The position numbers were made by a program, and so were the translations under genes. 64,000 nt of DNA. It comes from an uncultured Actinomycetes bacterium (GTDB lineage Bacteria > Actinomycetota > Acidimicrobiia > Acidimicrobiales > Acidimicrobilacustridaceae). Shown one piece after another: positions 38,442 to 47,981 of this stretch; position 1 is the first letter of the stretch; the number at the start of each line of letters is the position of its first letter. The notes beneath the pieces were generated by a model, which saw nothing but the letters and a program-made list of their open reading frames with translations, had not been told where the DNA came from and did no database searches. The DNA lies in assembly GCA_937876315.1 (NCBI GenBank), contig CALEHQ010000043.1, positions 124,001 to 188,000 of the forward strand, read 5' to 3'.

Positions 38442-39167
38442 TCAGCGATCACCGCCGTGCTCATCGTCGTGATGCTCGTCGTGTTCAGGCGATACGTGCT
38501 CGGGGGTTCCCGGTGCGTGATCCTCGTGGCCGTGACCGTGTTCGTCGATCATCTCGCTAGGAGTAGCCACGGAGTCCTTGAGTTCCTGCGCTGCTTCAGG
38601 CGCACGAATGCCATAACCAAGTTCGCCCGACCAACCAACAACGCCTTCGAAGGCTGCAGAACCAGAGGGTGACGTTGCGCGCATCCAAGCAGAGGTCGGC
38701 AAATCTTCGCCGGCTCGCCAATCTTCCCACGGCATCTTCTGGGGCATGCCGTCATCGTCAACAACGAGTTCGGTCTTGGTGTAGATCGCGTCGGCGCGGT
38801 TTGTGAACGAGAACTCAAACATCTTGCTCTCGGTAATGGCTTCGGTCGGGCAGGCTTCAACACAAAGATCGCAATGGATGCATCGGAGATAGTTGATCTC
38901 GTAGATGTAGCCAAAACGCTCGCCGGGAGAAACTGGGTCCTCAATCGGATTGTCGGCACCACGCACGAAGATGCACTTCGCAGGGCACACACCGGCGCAG
39001 AGTTCGCAACCGATGCACTTTTCCATTCCGTCTTCGTAACGATTGAGAACGTGACGACCATGAACCCGAATCGGCTTGGGCGCCTTTTCTTTCGGATACT
39101 GCGTTGTGACGCGTTGCTTGCGGCCGATTTGGCGCAGGCTGACGAGAAAACCACCGAGGTAACCCAT
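38442..39167 (-). CDS. nuoI: NADH-quinone oxidoreductase subunit I, set 2, with His-rich tail
   Basis: Ferredoxin-like peripheral-arm subunit carrying N6a and N6b, 241 residues. Cluster motifs are CIGCELCAGVCPAKC and CIHCDLCVEACP. Typical NuoI proteins end near residue 160-200. Here the last 36 residues hold nine histidines among Asp and Glu (EHGHGHEDHAP, then PEHDEHHDDEHGGDR), suggesting a metal-binding or metal-buffering tail. The start overlaps the nuoH stop by one base. Confidence 0.95.
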   Translation of the reverse strand: MGYLGGFLVSLRQIGRKQRVTTQYPKEKAPKPIRVHGRHVLNRYEDGMEKCIGCELCAGVCPAKCIFVRGADNPIEDPVSPGERFGYIYEINYLRCIHCDLCVEACPTEAITESKMFEFSFTNRADAIYTKTELVVDDDGMPQKMPWEDWRAGEDLPTSAWMRATSPSGSAAFEGVVGWSGELGYGIRAPEAAQELKDSVATPSEMIDEHGHGHEDHAPGTPEHVSPEHDEHHDDEHGGDR

Positions 39168-40375
39168 CAGTCGACCACTCCTTCAAGTCGGCGAGCTTTG
39201 GATGTTGCAATCGCTGCCTTGAGAAGTCCGTAGCCAGTAAGGCCTACAACAACGCCGATTGCAACAGTGATGAATCCGTTCCACTGCTGATCACGCGCAA
39301 CCCAGAACGTGGCGAGAAGGAGAATCCATCCGAGCGAAAGCGGAATGAGCACCTTCCAGCCAAGATCCATGAGCTGGTCGTAGCGAACACGGGGAACCGT
39401 GCTGCGCACCCAAACGAACAAGAACAGGAACCCGGTCATCTTGAGGAGGAACCAAATGATTCCCCACAGCCAACCTGGTCCAAGAAGCGCAGGACCGGCA
39501 GGGCCGCCCAAGAACAGGGTGACGATGATTGCAGCCATAGTTACCGAGTTCATGAACTCAGCAACAAAGAAGAGCGCGAAGCGAATTGAGGAATACTCGG
39601 TGTGATAGCTGCCGACCAGTTCCTGTTCCGCTTCAACAAGGTCAAACGGTGGACGATTGAGTTCTGCTTGGCTTGCAAGCAAGAAGACCACGAACGGCAC
39701 AAACCCTGTGGCAATGAGATTCCAATGAGGGATGAAGCCGCCCCAACCGCTGCCAGCCTGCGCCATCACGATGCCGTGCGTACTAAGCGTGCCTGTCGTG
39801 AGCACCACTGCACACACGGAAAGTCCGAGTGCCGCTTCATAAGAGACCATCTGCGCCGAAGCGCGAACAGAACCAATGAGCGGATACTTCGAACCTGATG
39901 ACCAACCAGCCAGCATGACGCCGTAGACCGCGATCGACGACATAGCGAGAGCGAACAGGATGCCAATCGACGGATCGGCGAGTTGGAGATAGGTCGTACG
40001 CCCAAAGATCTCGACCGATCCATCGTGACCATTACTGAAATCGCCACCGAAGGGAACAATCGTGAAAAGCAAGAATGCAGGAACCACAGTGAGCAGCGGC
40101 GCCAAAATAAAGACCCGACGTTCGGCCCTATCGGGGATGAGATCTTCTTTGAAGAAGAACTTGATGCCGTCGGCAAGCGTCTGAAGGATGCCGAACGGGC
40201 CTGCAGTGTTGGGGCCGACTCGGTTCTGGAAATCGCTAACAACCTTGCGTTCAAACCAAATCATCAACATGGTCGCCACCAAAAGGAATGCGAAAACGCA
40301 CACGACCTTCAGGATGACGATGAGCACAACAGCAAGATCGATAGGGCCAGAGAGAAGCGGATCACCACCGAGCAT
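39167..40375 (-). CDS. nuoH: NADH-quinone oxidoreductase subunit H, set 2
   Basis: Quinone-tunnel membrane subunit, 402 residues. Core motifs: RVGPNTAGPFGILQTLADGI, KFFFKEDLIPDRAERRVFIL, ELNRPPFDLVEAEQELVGSY and [23 protein letters not shown] 40375 (MLGGDPLLSGPIDLAVVLIV) was chosen because GGGAGGTG lies 6 bases upstream; the open frame also allows GTG 40384 or TTG 40393. A C-terminal extra helix (VAIGVVVGLTGYGLLKAAIA) makes it longer than set 1. It lies 48 bases after nuoG. Confidence 0.94.
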   Translation of the reverse strand: MLGGDPLLSGPIDLAVVLIVILKVVCVFAFLLVATMLMIWFERKVVSDFQNRVGPNTAGPFGILQTLADGIKFFFKEDLIPDRAERRVFILAPLLTVVPAFLLFTIVPFGGDFSNGHDGSVEIFGRTTYLQLADPSIGILFALAMSSIAVYGVMLAGWSSGSKYPLIGSVRASAQMVSYEAALGLSVCAVVLTTGTLSTHGIVMAQAGSGWGGFIPHWNLIATGFVPFVVFLLASQAELNRPPFDLVEAEQELVGSYHTEYSSIRFALFFVAEFMNSVTMAAIIVTLFLGGPAGPALLGPGWLWGIIWFLLKMTGFLFLFVWVRSTVPRVRYDQLMDLGWKVLIPLSLGWILLLATFWVARDQQWNGFITVAIGVVVGLTGYGLLKAAIATSKARRLEGVVD

Positions 40376-40423
40376 TTGCGCCACCTCCCGCAAGGGCGTT
40401 CATGAAAGCAAAAGAGTTCGAGC

Positions 40424-43099
40424 TCATGGTGCCGTCTCGATCCTGACTTCGGCGACAAGTTCATCGGCAGAGACAAGGTCGCTCACGCGCCCATCGGCCT
40501 GATTAACGACCATCGCAGCAACGCCACGAGGAACGCCCGGATCGGATTGCACCGTGACGTTCACCGACGCCTTCGCCGTACGAACAATTGCGCGTCCTCC
40601 GGAAGCGACACCGAGGCGATCAAACTCCCACGGATTCAACGAAACGGTCGAGCCAGGGGCGAGCGGCGCAAGCGAAGGTGCCGACTGCACAAGCGTGCCT
40701 TGGTCGTACAACTTTCGAGATGCAACAAGACGGAAGCCGTAGGAATCGACCGGAGGAGAAACAATCGCCGCGATCGGCGTGAACTGAACGAACGGAGGCA
40801 GACCGCCAGCAACATCGGAGTCGTCGGAGATGATCTCGATCAGACCTTCAACGTCATCGCCGTCGGTCTCTTCAGTAACAACATCGGCAGTGACGTCGAC
40901 CTCGGCGCCATCTTCGGACACCGTCACGGTTTCGTCGACGATCACAATGTCATCGTCGTCTTCATCGATGATCACAACGACATCGAGGGGAAGCAGGATG
41001 CCATCGGGCGAACCCTCGGCAATTGCTTGATCAAGTGCAAGGTACGCCGGGGCAACTGCGGAAATCTCAGAAAGAACATCGGCGAAGTTTTCGAAACCAA
41101 GATCGGTGCCGAGTCGACTCGAAACCTCGGCTGCAAGCATCCAGTCAGCACGCGAAGTTCCCGGCGGTGTTACGCGATGTGAAAGCGTGCTGACGCGGCC
41201 TTCGATGTTCGTGGTTGTGCCTGTCTTTTCGGCAAAGCCTGCAGCAGCAAGCACAACATCGGCGCGCCTACTTGAAGAATTGAGTGCCGTGTCAACTGCG
41301 AGCACCGTGCGTGCACCCGTGAGACCACGCTCGGCGAGATCGGCATCGGGGAAGTCAGAAAGCGGATCGGCGCCCAAAAGAACAAGGACATCGATGCGTC
41401 CGTCGGCGGCTGCTCGAAGAATGCCTTCTGTATCGAGACCAGTTGTACTTGGCGTTGCCGGCCAGACCTCGGAGTACCACTCAGCACCATCTTCGAGCGT
41501 GACGCGACCGGGAAGAAGTCCCGGAGCAAGGCCCATGTCGAGTGCACCGCGAACGTTCGAACGACGCAATGCCGAGAGGAACGTGGTGTCGGGGCGAGCG
41601 TTGAGAATTGCAGAGGCTGCAGCGACCGTGATGCTTGCCGATTCGGCGAGCGATGCACGACCAAGCACAACAGTGATCGGGCCAGTCGATGCAGAAAGAG
41701 CCCCACGAGCCTGCTCGAGTTCTTCAGCAGAAACGCCGGCAATTTCGCGATCCATGACTGACGAGCCCACGAGCGCAGCGACGACATCGGCGGTTTCACC
41801 TGGGCGGGGATGCACCGACGCGGCAGCAAGCGAGGTGATCCCGCTCGAACGAGGCGAAACCTCGACGATGGTGACGCGATCTTCGACAACAGCGTGACGA
41901 AGACGGAGGAACAGAACAGGAAGTTCTTCCTTGACGTCGGGACCGAGCAACAGGACGGTGCCGCCAGGAGCACAGACCTCGTCGATTGTTGCACTCGGGA
42001 GACCGAGAACTACGTGAGCAGGAAGTCCATCGCCAAGTTGCGCGTCGACATTGTCGGTAGCAAGAACACCCTTGAACAGTTTCGACCATGCATAGGCGTC
42101 TTCGTTCGTGAGACGTGAACCACCGATGACACCAATTGACTGCGCTGAGGATGCGTTGTCGAGTGCACTCGCGAAACGACCCAACGCGTCGGACCACTTC
42201 GCCGCGACCAAGCCCGAGCCATCGCGAACCAGTGGTTCGGAAAGTCGCGCATCAGATGTCACGACCTGGCTGGAGAAACGACCCTTATCGCACAGCCAAC
42301 CCCAGTTGACCGGATCAATATCGACACCGGCGAAACGTTGGACCTGATCGCGAGATGAGTCGATGGAGATACGACAACCAACCGAACAGGTCTGGCAGGT
42401 GGACTCGGTGGTTTCAAGATCCCAAGGACGAGCCTTGAATCGATAGGTCGATGCGGTCAGTGCGCCGACTGGGCAGATCTGCACAGTGTTACCACTGAAG
42501 TACGAAGCAAAGGGTTCATCGGGGAATGTGTTGACTTCGGTGTTGTTGCCGCGATGAATGAAATGAATAAGCGGATCGCCAGCAACTTCTTTCGCGAAAC
42601 GTGTACAACGGTCGCAGAGGATGCAGCGCTCGCGGTCAAGCAAGACAAGATCGCTAATCGGAATCGGCTTTTCCTTGTGACGCTTCTCTTCGACAAAGCG
42701 ACTCTCACCGGGGCCATAGGCCATGGTCTGATCCTGAAGCGGACATTCGCCGCCCTTGTCGCAGACGGGACAGTCGAGCGGATGATTCGCGAGCAGGAAT
42801 TCGAGGATTCCGTCCTGTGCTTTCTTCGTGACTGCCGATTCAGTATCGGCCTTCATGCCAGGAGTGCATTCGATCATGCAGCTGGGTTGAAGCGCTGGCC
42901 CGCGACCTGTGTCGACCTCGACCAAACACATACGGCACATTCCAACTGGCTTCATGCGCTCGTGGTAACAGAAGCGCGGAATGTAGGTGCCGGTGCGTTC
43001 GGCGGCATCGATGAGCAGCTCACCCTTATGGGCAATGACCTCGACGCCATTGATTTCGACGGCCACGCCGTCGACGGGGGTCACCTCGGACTCAGCCAT
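40424..43099 (-). CDS. nuoG: NADH-quinone oxidoreductase subunit G
   Basis: Large iron-sulfur subunit of the NADH-oxidising module, 891 residues. The N-terminus holds the 2Fe-2S motif CYHERMKPVGMCRMC, then CPVCDKGGECPLQDQ and CILCDRCTRF for further clusters. CQTCSVGC followed 27 residues later by WLCDKGRF forms the C-x2-C-x3-C-x27-C site of cluster N7, found in only some bacteria. A molybdopterin-oxidoreductase-like domain follows. Residues about 701-763 are an insert of alternating acidic and Val/Ile residues (VVVIIDEDDDDIVIVDETVT). It overlaps nuoF by 8 bases. Confidence 0.94.
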   Translation of the reverse strand: MAESEVTPVDGVAVEINGVEVIAHKGELLIDAAERTGTYIPRFCYHERMKPVGMCRMCLVEVDTGRGPALQPSCMIECTPGMKADTESAVTKKAQDGILEFLLANHPLDCPVCDKGGECPLQDQTMAYGPGESRFVEEKRHKEKPIPISDLVLLDRERCILCDRCTRFAKEVAGDPLIHFIHRGNNTEVNTFPDEPFASYFSGNTVQICPVGALTASTYRFKARPWDLETTESTCQTCSVGCRISIDSSRDQVQRFAGVDIDPVNWGWLCDKGRFSSQVVTSDARLSEPLVRDGSGLVAAKWSDALGRFASALDNASSAQSIGVIGGSRLTNEDAYAWSKLFKGVLATDNVDAQLGDGLPAHVVLGLPSATIDEVCAPGGTVLLLGPDVKEELPVLFLRLRHAVVEDRVTIVEVSPRSSGITSLAAASVHPRPGETADVVAALVGSSVMDREIAGVSAEELEQARGALSASTGPITVVLGRASLAESASITVAAASAILNARPDTTFLSALRRSNVRGALDMGLAPGLLPGRVTLEDGAEWYSEVWPATPSTTGLDTEGILRAAADGRIDVLVLLGADPLSDFPDADLAERGLTGARTVLAVDTALNSSSRRADVVLAAAGFAEKTGTTTNIEGRVSTLSHRVTPPGTSRADWMLAAEVSSRLGTDLGFENFADVLSEISAVAPAYLALDQAIAEGSPDGILLPLDVVVIIDEDDDDIVIVDETVTVSEDGAEVDVTADVVTEETDGDDVEGLIEIISDDSDVAGGLPPFVQFTPIAAIVSPPVDSYGFRLVASRKLYDQGTLVQSAPSLAPLAPGSTVSLNPWEFDRLGVASGGRAIVRTAKASVNVTVQSDPGVPRGVAAMVVNQADGRVSDLVSADELVAEVRIETAP

Positions 43100-44435
43100 G
43101 CGAGGACGCCTTCGTGATGGTCACGGGAATTGAGTGACGAGCCTCTTCGGCCTGCGTAATACGCGCCTCGAACTCCGGACGGAAACGCTGCAGCGCCGAC
43201 GCGATCGGCGACACTGCTGATGGACCAAGAGGACAGATTGTTGTTTGCTTCGGAGGCCACGTAATTCCGGGAGAAATGTTGTCGGAAACGTCGAGGAGCA
43301 GATCGAGATCACTGGGACGGCCGTAACCGTCTTGGATCCGCTGCAGGATGTTTTCCAGCCAGGTCGTGCCTTCACGACACGGAGTGCACTTGCCGCAAGA
43401 TTCACGAGCGAAGAACCGAACAATTCGCAGACACGCTTTGACTGCGTCGGTGGTTTCGTCCATGACAACAACTGCACCCGAACCAAGCATTGAGCCGGCG
43501 CGATCAACGGTGACTTTTTCAAGCGGAAGGTCGAGGTGCTCTTCAAAGAACCACGGAGCCGACGCGCCACCAGGGATATACGCCTTGAGCGCACGATCAC
43601 CAAGGATGCCGCCCGCGTACTGGGGGGCGTAAATGAGATCTCGGAAAGTGGTGACGCCGTATTCGACTTCGAACACACCTGGGTTCTTGACGTGACCAGA
43701 GACTGCGAACATGCGCGTTCCGCGCGAGGTTTCCGCCCCTAGCGCAGCAAAAGCTTCGCCGCCGTTCGTGATGATCCAAGGCAGATTCGAAAGTGTCTCG
43801 ACGTTGTTCACGATTGTGGGCTGCATGTACAAGCCCTTTGCCGCCGGGAAGTACGGGGGCTTGAGACGCGGCATACCGCGATTGCCTTCAAGACTTTCGA
43901 TGAGCGCAGTTTCTTCGCCCACGATGTAAGCGCCAGCACCCCACGAAAGAACGACATCGACGGAGAAATTGGAACCGAGGATGTTTTTGCCAACATAACC
44001 GGCGGCGTAGGCATCGTTCAGGGCTGCAGCGATGCGCTCTTGAGCAAGCGGCATTTCGCCGCGCACATACAAGAATGCTTGACCGCATCCGATCGCGTAA
44101 CACGCAAGTAGAACACCTTCGATGAGTTGATGAGGATCGCGCTCCATAAGGAGACGGTCCTTGTAGGTGCCCGGTTCCGATTCGTCGCCATTTACGACGA
44201 GATAACGCGGCCACACGTTTTCGGGAGCAAGACCCCACTTCACACCTGCGGGGAAACCTGCGCCACCACGACCAAGAAGGGTTGCGGTCTTGACTTCGTC
44301 TGCCACGGCTTCCGGGCCCATCGAGAGCGCCTTGCGCAATGCTTGATAGCCACCGGTGGCTTCGAAACCGGCAAGCGTGAAGCTGTCGGCATTATCGAAA
44401 CGTGAAGTGATGATTCGGGGGGCGTCGGTAATCAC
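43092..44435 (-). CDS. nuoF: NADH-quinone oxidoreductase subunit F
   Basis: NADH- and FMN-binding 51-kDa subunit, 447 residues. The Gly-rich GRGGAGFPAGVKWGLAPENV binds NADH/FMN, ESCGKCTPCREGTTW gives three ligands of cluster N3, and the fourth is the Cys in PKQTTICPLG. The start is GTG 44435, overlapping the nuoE stop by 4 bases. NuoF occurs only in set 2, so only that complex can take electrons from NADH in the usual way. Confidence 0.96.
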   Translation of the reverse strand: MITDAPRIITSRFDNADSFTLAGFEATGGYQALRKALSMGPEAVADEVKTATLLGRGGAGFPAGVKWGLAPENVWPRYLVVNGDESEPGTYKDRLLMERDPHQLIEGVLLACYAIGCGQAFLYVRGEMPLAQERIAAALNDAYAAGYVGKNILGSNFSVDVVLSWGAGAYIVGEETALIESLEGNRGMPRLKPPYFPAAKGLYMQPTIVNNVETLSNLPWIITNGGEAFAALGAETSRGTRMFAVSGHVKNPGVFEVEYGVTTFRDLIYAPQYAGGILGDRALKAYIPGGASAPWFFEEHLDLPLEKVTVDRAGSMLGSGAVVVMDETTDAVKACLRIVRFFARESCGKCTPCREGTTWLENILQRIQDGYGRPSDLDLLLDVSDNISPGITWPPKQTTICPLGPSAVSPIASALQRFRPEFEARITQAEEARHSIPVTITKASSHG

Positions 44436-45046
44436 TTGACGCCCTCCCCCGCTGCTGCGATCCAGACTGGTGCGGCCTTGTCTTCGGGAGTCACGACGCC
44501 AGCGCGTCGGTCCTCGGGAATGTGCTGACGAACTTCAGCAAGCACTCCGTGGGAGGGGATATCGGAACGGCGACCAGCGCGAAGGTCATCAACGAGTTGA
44601 TCGAATCCTTCATTCGAGATGCGATGCTCGTAGCGATAGTTCACCTGCAGGCACGGAGCCTCGGTGCACGCTGCGATGCATTCGACATCTTCAAGAGTGA
44701 AAAGGCCATCGGAAGTTGTTTGTCCCGGGCGAATGCCAAGTGTCTTTTCGGCATGAGCGAGGAGTTCCTCGCCGCCACGAAGCTGACAAGAAATGTTGGT
44801 GCAGATGTTCACCATGTAACGGCCGACGGTTTCCATCTTGAACATCTCGTAGAACGATGCAGTTCCAAGAACTTCTGCTGATGACACACCAACAAGTTCG
44901 CCGATGTGGGCCATTGCCTCGTCGGTGAGGTGACCGTCCTGTTCCTGCGCAAGATGCAGCAAGGGAATCAGCGCGGACTTCGGACGGGGGTAGTTGCCAA
45001 TGATCTCGCGGGCGAGTTCAACGTTGTCATTCGAAAGGCGCGCCAT
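44432..45046 (-). CDS. nuoE: NADH-quinone oxidoreductase subunit E
   Basis: 24-kDa thioredoxin-like 2Fe-2S subunit (cluster N1a), 204 residues. The four ligands are in CTNISC (C-x4-C) and CIAAC (C-x3-C). The N-terminal helical part with YPRPKSALIPLLHLAQEQDG is typical. The C-terminal tail of about 40 residues after the thioredoxin fold is poorly conserved. It overlaps nuoD by one base and nuoF by four. Confidence 0.95.
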   Translation of the reverse strand: MARLSNDNVELAREIIGNYPRPKSALIPLLHLAQEQDGHLTDEAMAHIGELVGVSSAEVLGTASFYEMFKMETVGRYMVNICTNISCQLRGGEELLAHAEKTLGIRPGQTTSDGLFTLEDVECIAACTEAPCLQVNYRYEHRISNEGFDQLVDDLRAGRRSDIPSHGVLAEVRQHIPEDRRAGVVTPEDKAAPVWIAAAGEGVK

Positions 45047-46380
45047 CAGCGATCGACCTCCCCGAGGATTGGATCGACGCTCGAGATGATGGCGACGGCA
45101 TCGGCAACGAGACTTCCATGCATGAGATGCGGAAGGCTTTGCAAGTTCACAAAACTTGGGGCACGAACATGCATACGGTATGGCTTGGAAGAACCATCGC
45201 TCACGATGTAGCAGCCAAGTTCACCACGAGGGGATTCGATCGAGACATACGCCTCGCCCTCGGGGACCTTGAAACCTTCAGTGAAGATCTTGAAGTGATG
45301 AATGAGCGCTTCCATGGACTCGTCGATGCGCGCACGCGGCGGTGGAGTGACTTTCTTGTCCTGAATGCGGTAGTCGCCCTTCGGCATCTTCTCGAGGCAC
45401 TGGCGAACGATTTTCATCGACTCGTGAATTTCAGCGAGACGAATTGCGTATCGGTCGAAACAGTCTCCGTACGAACCAACGACGACGTCGAACTCAACCT
45501 GGTCGAACGCGAGATACGGCATGTCGCGCCGAAGGTCCCAGTCGTAACCCGTTGATCGGAGAATGGGACCGGTGACACCAAGCGCAAGACACTCTTCGGC
45601 CGTGATGGCCCCGACGCCTTGAAGTCGCTCACGAAAGATCGGTTGCTGGTTCAACAAGGTGTCGTATTCGGCAAGGCGACCGGGGAGCATGTCGAGAAGG
45701 CGTAAAACGCTGTCGCGCCATCCGTCGGGAAGATCGGCAGCAACGCCACCGGGACGGATGAAGTTGTGGTTCATGCGGAGGCCAGTGACTTCCTGAAGGA
45801 AGCGAAGTGCTTCTTCACGTTCACGCCATCCGTAAAGCATCATTGACACTGCACCAAGGTCCATGCCGTTGGTGGCCATGAAGAGAAGGTGCGAAGAGAT
45901 GCGATTCATCTCGGTCATGAGCATGCGGATCCAGATCGCACGTTCGGGGACTTCGATTTCAAGCAACTTTTCGACAGTGAGCGAGAAAGCAAGTTCGGTG
46001 AACAACGGCGCTGCGTAATCCATACGCGTCACGTTGGTGGGGCCCTGCAAGTAGGTGAGTTCTTCGCCTGTGCGCTCCATACCTGTATGGAGGTAGCCGA
46101 TGATCGGCTTACATCGGAGAACGGTCTCGCCCTGAAGTTCGAGCATGAGCCGCAACACGCCGTGAGTCGACGGATGCTGCGGACCCATATTGATGATCAT
46201 CGTTTCGTCGTCAGGAACTTGTTCGCGCTCTGCAACGATCGCGTCGTTCTCGGACATTCGAAGTACGGCACCAAGTTCGCGGAGACGTTCACCTGCTGCG
46301 ACAACGCCAGCTGAGGTCAGTTCCTGACCCCCTTCGGAGGTCTGGTTCACATTTGCGGGAAGTTCGTGAGTTGCGGTCAT
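45046..46380 (-). CDS. nuoD: NADH-quinone oxidoreductase subunit D, set 2
   Basis: 49-kDa-type quinone-site subunit, 444 residues. INMGPQHPSTHGVLRLMLEL, IGYLHTGMERTGEEL and SVDPILGEVDR are family landmarks. ATG 46380 lies 4 bases after nuoC; the longer frame to 46521 runs into nuoC. The first 60 residues or so are an N-terminal extension. The HTG motif resembles Thermus and actinobacterial NuoD proteins, in contrast to HRG in set 1. Confidence 0.95.
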   Translation of the reverse strand: MTATHELPANVNQTSEGGQELTSAGVVAAGERLRELGAVLRMSENDAIVAEREQVPDDETMIINMGPQHPSTHGVLRLMLELQGETVLRCKPIIGYLHTGMERTGEELTYLQGPTNVTRMDYAAPLFTELAFSLTVEKLLEIEVPERAIWIRMLMTEMNRISSHLLFMATNGMDLGAVSMMLYGWREREEALRFLQEVTGLRMNHNFIRPGGVAADLPDGWRDSVLRLLDMLPGRLAEYDTLLNQQPIFRERLQGVGAITAEECLALGVTGPILRSTGYDWDLRRDMPYLAFDQVEFDVVVGSYGDCFDRYAIRLAEIHESMKIVRQCLEKMPKGDYRIQDKKVTPPPRARIDESMEALIHHFKIFTEGFKVPEGEAYVSIESPRGELGCYIVSDGSSKPYRMHVRAPSFVNLQSLPHLMHGSLVADAVAIISSVDPILGEVDR

Positions 46381-46384
46381 GAGT

Positions 46385-46927
46385 TCAACGATTCGCGGGA
46401 GCACCCTTGAACTGCACCGGAATACGACCAGAGTCGTAGTCCTTACGCAGCGGGTGTCCGATCCAGTCCTCGGGCATGAGGATGCGGGTGAGATCAGGGT
46501 GGCCTTCGAACGTGATGCCAAACATGTCGAAGGTTTCGCGCTCCATCGCCTCGGTGCCGGGATAGAGGTTGAATGCGCTTGGAACTACCGCATCGGCCTC
46601 GGGCACCTGGACTCGCAAACGAAGACGAGCACGTTCGCGATGGTTAATGAGGTTGACGACAACTTCGAACCGTTCGGGTTCGATGTCAGCGGGGAGTTGA
46701 CGCGAATCGTTGGTGAGGTAGTCGACACCACAAAGATCGATCACGGAGTGGTACCCAGCGGCATGCAGCGTCGCGAGCAGCGCGGAATAACTTTCGCGTG
46801 TTGGATGCAACACGAGCTGCTCGTGTGAACGAGTAAGCAACGTATCGAAAAGTGTCTCGGGTGCGATCTCGGGTGCGATCTCGGCTGGGGTGTCCGCCTC
46901 GCCACCTTGGGCGTCAATGTCGGTCAT
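46385..46927 (-). CDS. nuoC: NADH-quinone oxidoreductase subunit C, set 2
   Basis: 30-kDa peripheral-arm subunit, 180 residues. LYPGTEAMERETFDMFGITF, then HPDLTRILMPEDWIGHPLRK is the diagnostic C-terminal region. An acidic N-terminus with a short repeat (EIAPEIAPE) precedes the fold. It starts 2 bases after the nuoB stop. It lacks the central insert seen in the set 1 NuoC. Confidence 0.95.
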   Translation of the reverse strand: MTDIDAQGGEADTPAEIAPEIAPETLFDTLLTRSHEQLVLHPTRESYSALLATLHAAGYHSVIDLCGVDYLTNDSRQLPADIEPERFEVVVNLINHRERARLRLRVQVPEADAVVPSAFNLYPGTEAMERETFDMFGITFEGHPDLTRILMPEDWIGHPLRKDYDSGRIPVQFKGAPANR

Positions 46928-46929
46928 GT

Positions 46930-47517
46930 TCAGCCCTGACCCAGGGTGACAGGCACAGGACCGGAAGGACCCATCTGTTCAATAATCAGACCAGCGCCCT
47001 CGCCATCACGACGAGTGAGCTCACCATTTTTGATCTTGTCGTGAAGAGTCAGGATCGCATGCATCAGCGTTTCCGGTGATGGTGGGCAACCCGGTGCATA
47101 CACATCGACGGGAACGATCTGATCGACACCCTGCACGATGGCGTAGTTGTTGAACATGCCGCCGGAGGATGCGCAGACGCCCATCGAGATAACCCACTTG
47201 GGTTCCATCATCTGGTCGTAGATCTGACGAAGGACCGGCGCCATCTTCTGCGACACGCGACCAGCAACGATCATGAGATCGGCCTGACGCGGAGAAGCGC
47301 GGAACGTTTCCATGCCGTAACGAGCAAGGTCGTAGTGCGGTCCACCTGCAGCCATCATTTCGAGCGCACAACAAGCAAGGCCGAAGGTCGCGGGCATGAC
47401 GCTGTGGCGGCGGGCCCACTTGACGAGCTCTTCGAGCGTGCCCGTAAGGAAGTTGTGGCTGAGTCCCTCAAGGCCGGACTCGAGGAGTCCGCCTGTAGGC
47501 CTGGTCTCGCTTGACAC
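46930..47517 (-). CDS. nuoB: NADH-quinone oxidoreductase subunit B, set 2 (cluster N2)
   Basis: N2-carrying PSST-type subunit, 195 residues. Ligands are the adjacent cysteines of GLACCALEM, then [20 protein letters not shown] and [10 protein letters not shown]. The start is GTG 47517, abutting the nuoA TAA stop with no gap. The C-terminus is about 30 residues longer than in set 1. Confidence 0.95.
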   Translation of the reverse strand: MSSETRPTGGLLESGLEGLSHNFLTGTLEELVKWARRHSVMPATFGLACCALEMMAAGGPHYDLARYGMETFRASPRQADLMIVAGRVSQKMAPVLRQIYDQMMEPKWVISMGVCASSGGMFNNYAIVQGVDQIVPVDVYAPGCPPSPETLMHAILTLHDKIKNGELTRRDGEGAGLIIEQMGPSGPVPVTLGQG

Positions 47518-47976
47518 TTACGCGGCCTCCTCGGTGGAACGGCCTTCAAGGCCGACGCGACGGATCGTGCTTGTCGCGGTACGTGCAGGCGAAACGGCCT
47601 CGGAGCGACGAAGGCGCTTTACCGGGCCCCAATCGAGCGCACCATTGCCGATGAGGTACACGAACGACTCGAACACTGCAGCAGTGAAAATGAGGATTGC
47701 TGCAATTCCATACCAACCCAGCGAACGAAAGACGACCGCAAAGGGGAACAGGAAAATAATTTCGATGTCGAACACGATGAAGATCATGGCGACGAGAAAG
47801 AATTTCACCGGGAAACGTTCCGGCGGTCCCTGATCGGGGACGATGCCGCATTCGTAGGGAGACGACTTGGCTTCAGATGGACGGCGGGGCGCGAGGAGTT
47901 GCGAAACGACGCGGCTCACAACGGCGAAGATGATCGCCAATACAAGCATTGCGAAGATCGGCAGGTACTGCCCCAC
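47518..47976 (-). CDS. nuoA: NADH-quinone oxidoreductase subunit A, set 2
   Basis: Three-helix membrane subunit, 152 residues, first gene of the 14-gene set. SSPYECGIVPDQGPPERFPV is the conserved cytoplasmic loop, followed by KFFLVAMIFIVFDIEIIFLF with acidic membrane residues. The start is GTG 47976, only 5 bases after the stop of the upstream membrane-protein gene, so complex I and bc genes appear to share an operon. A basic C-terminal tail follows the third helix. Confidence 0.94.
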   Translation of the reverse strand: MGQYLPIFAMLVLAIIFAVVSRVVSQLLAPRRPSEAKSSPYECGIVPDQGPPERFPVKFFLVAMIFIVFDIEIIFLFPFAVVFRSLGWYGIAAILIFTAAVFESFVYLIGNGALDWGPVKRLRRSEAVSPARTATSTIRRVGLEGRSTEEAA

Positions 47977-47981
47977 TCTTG

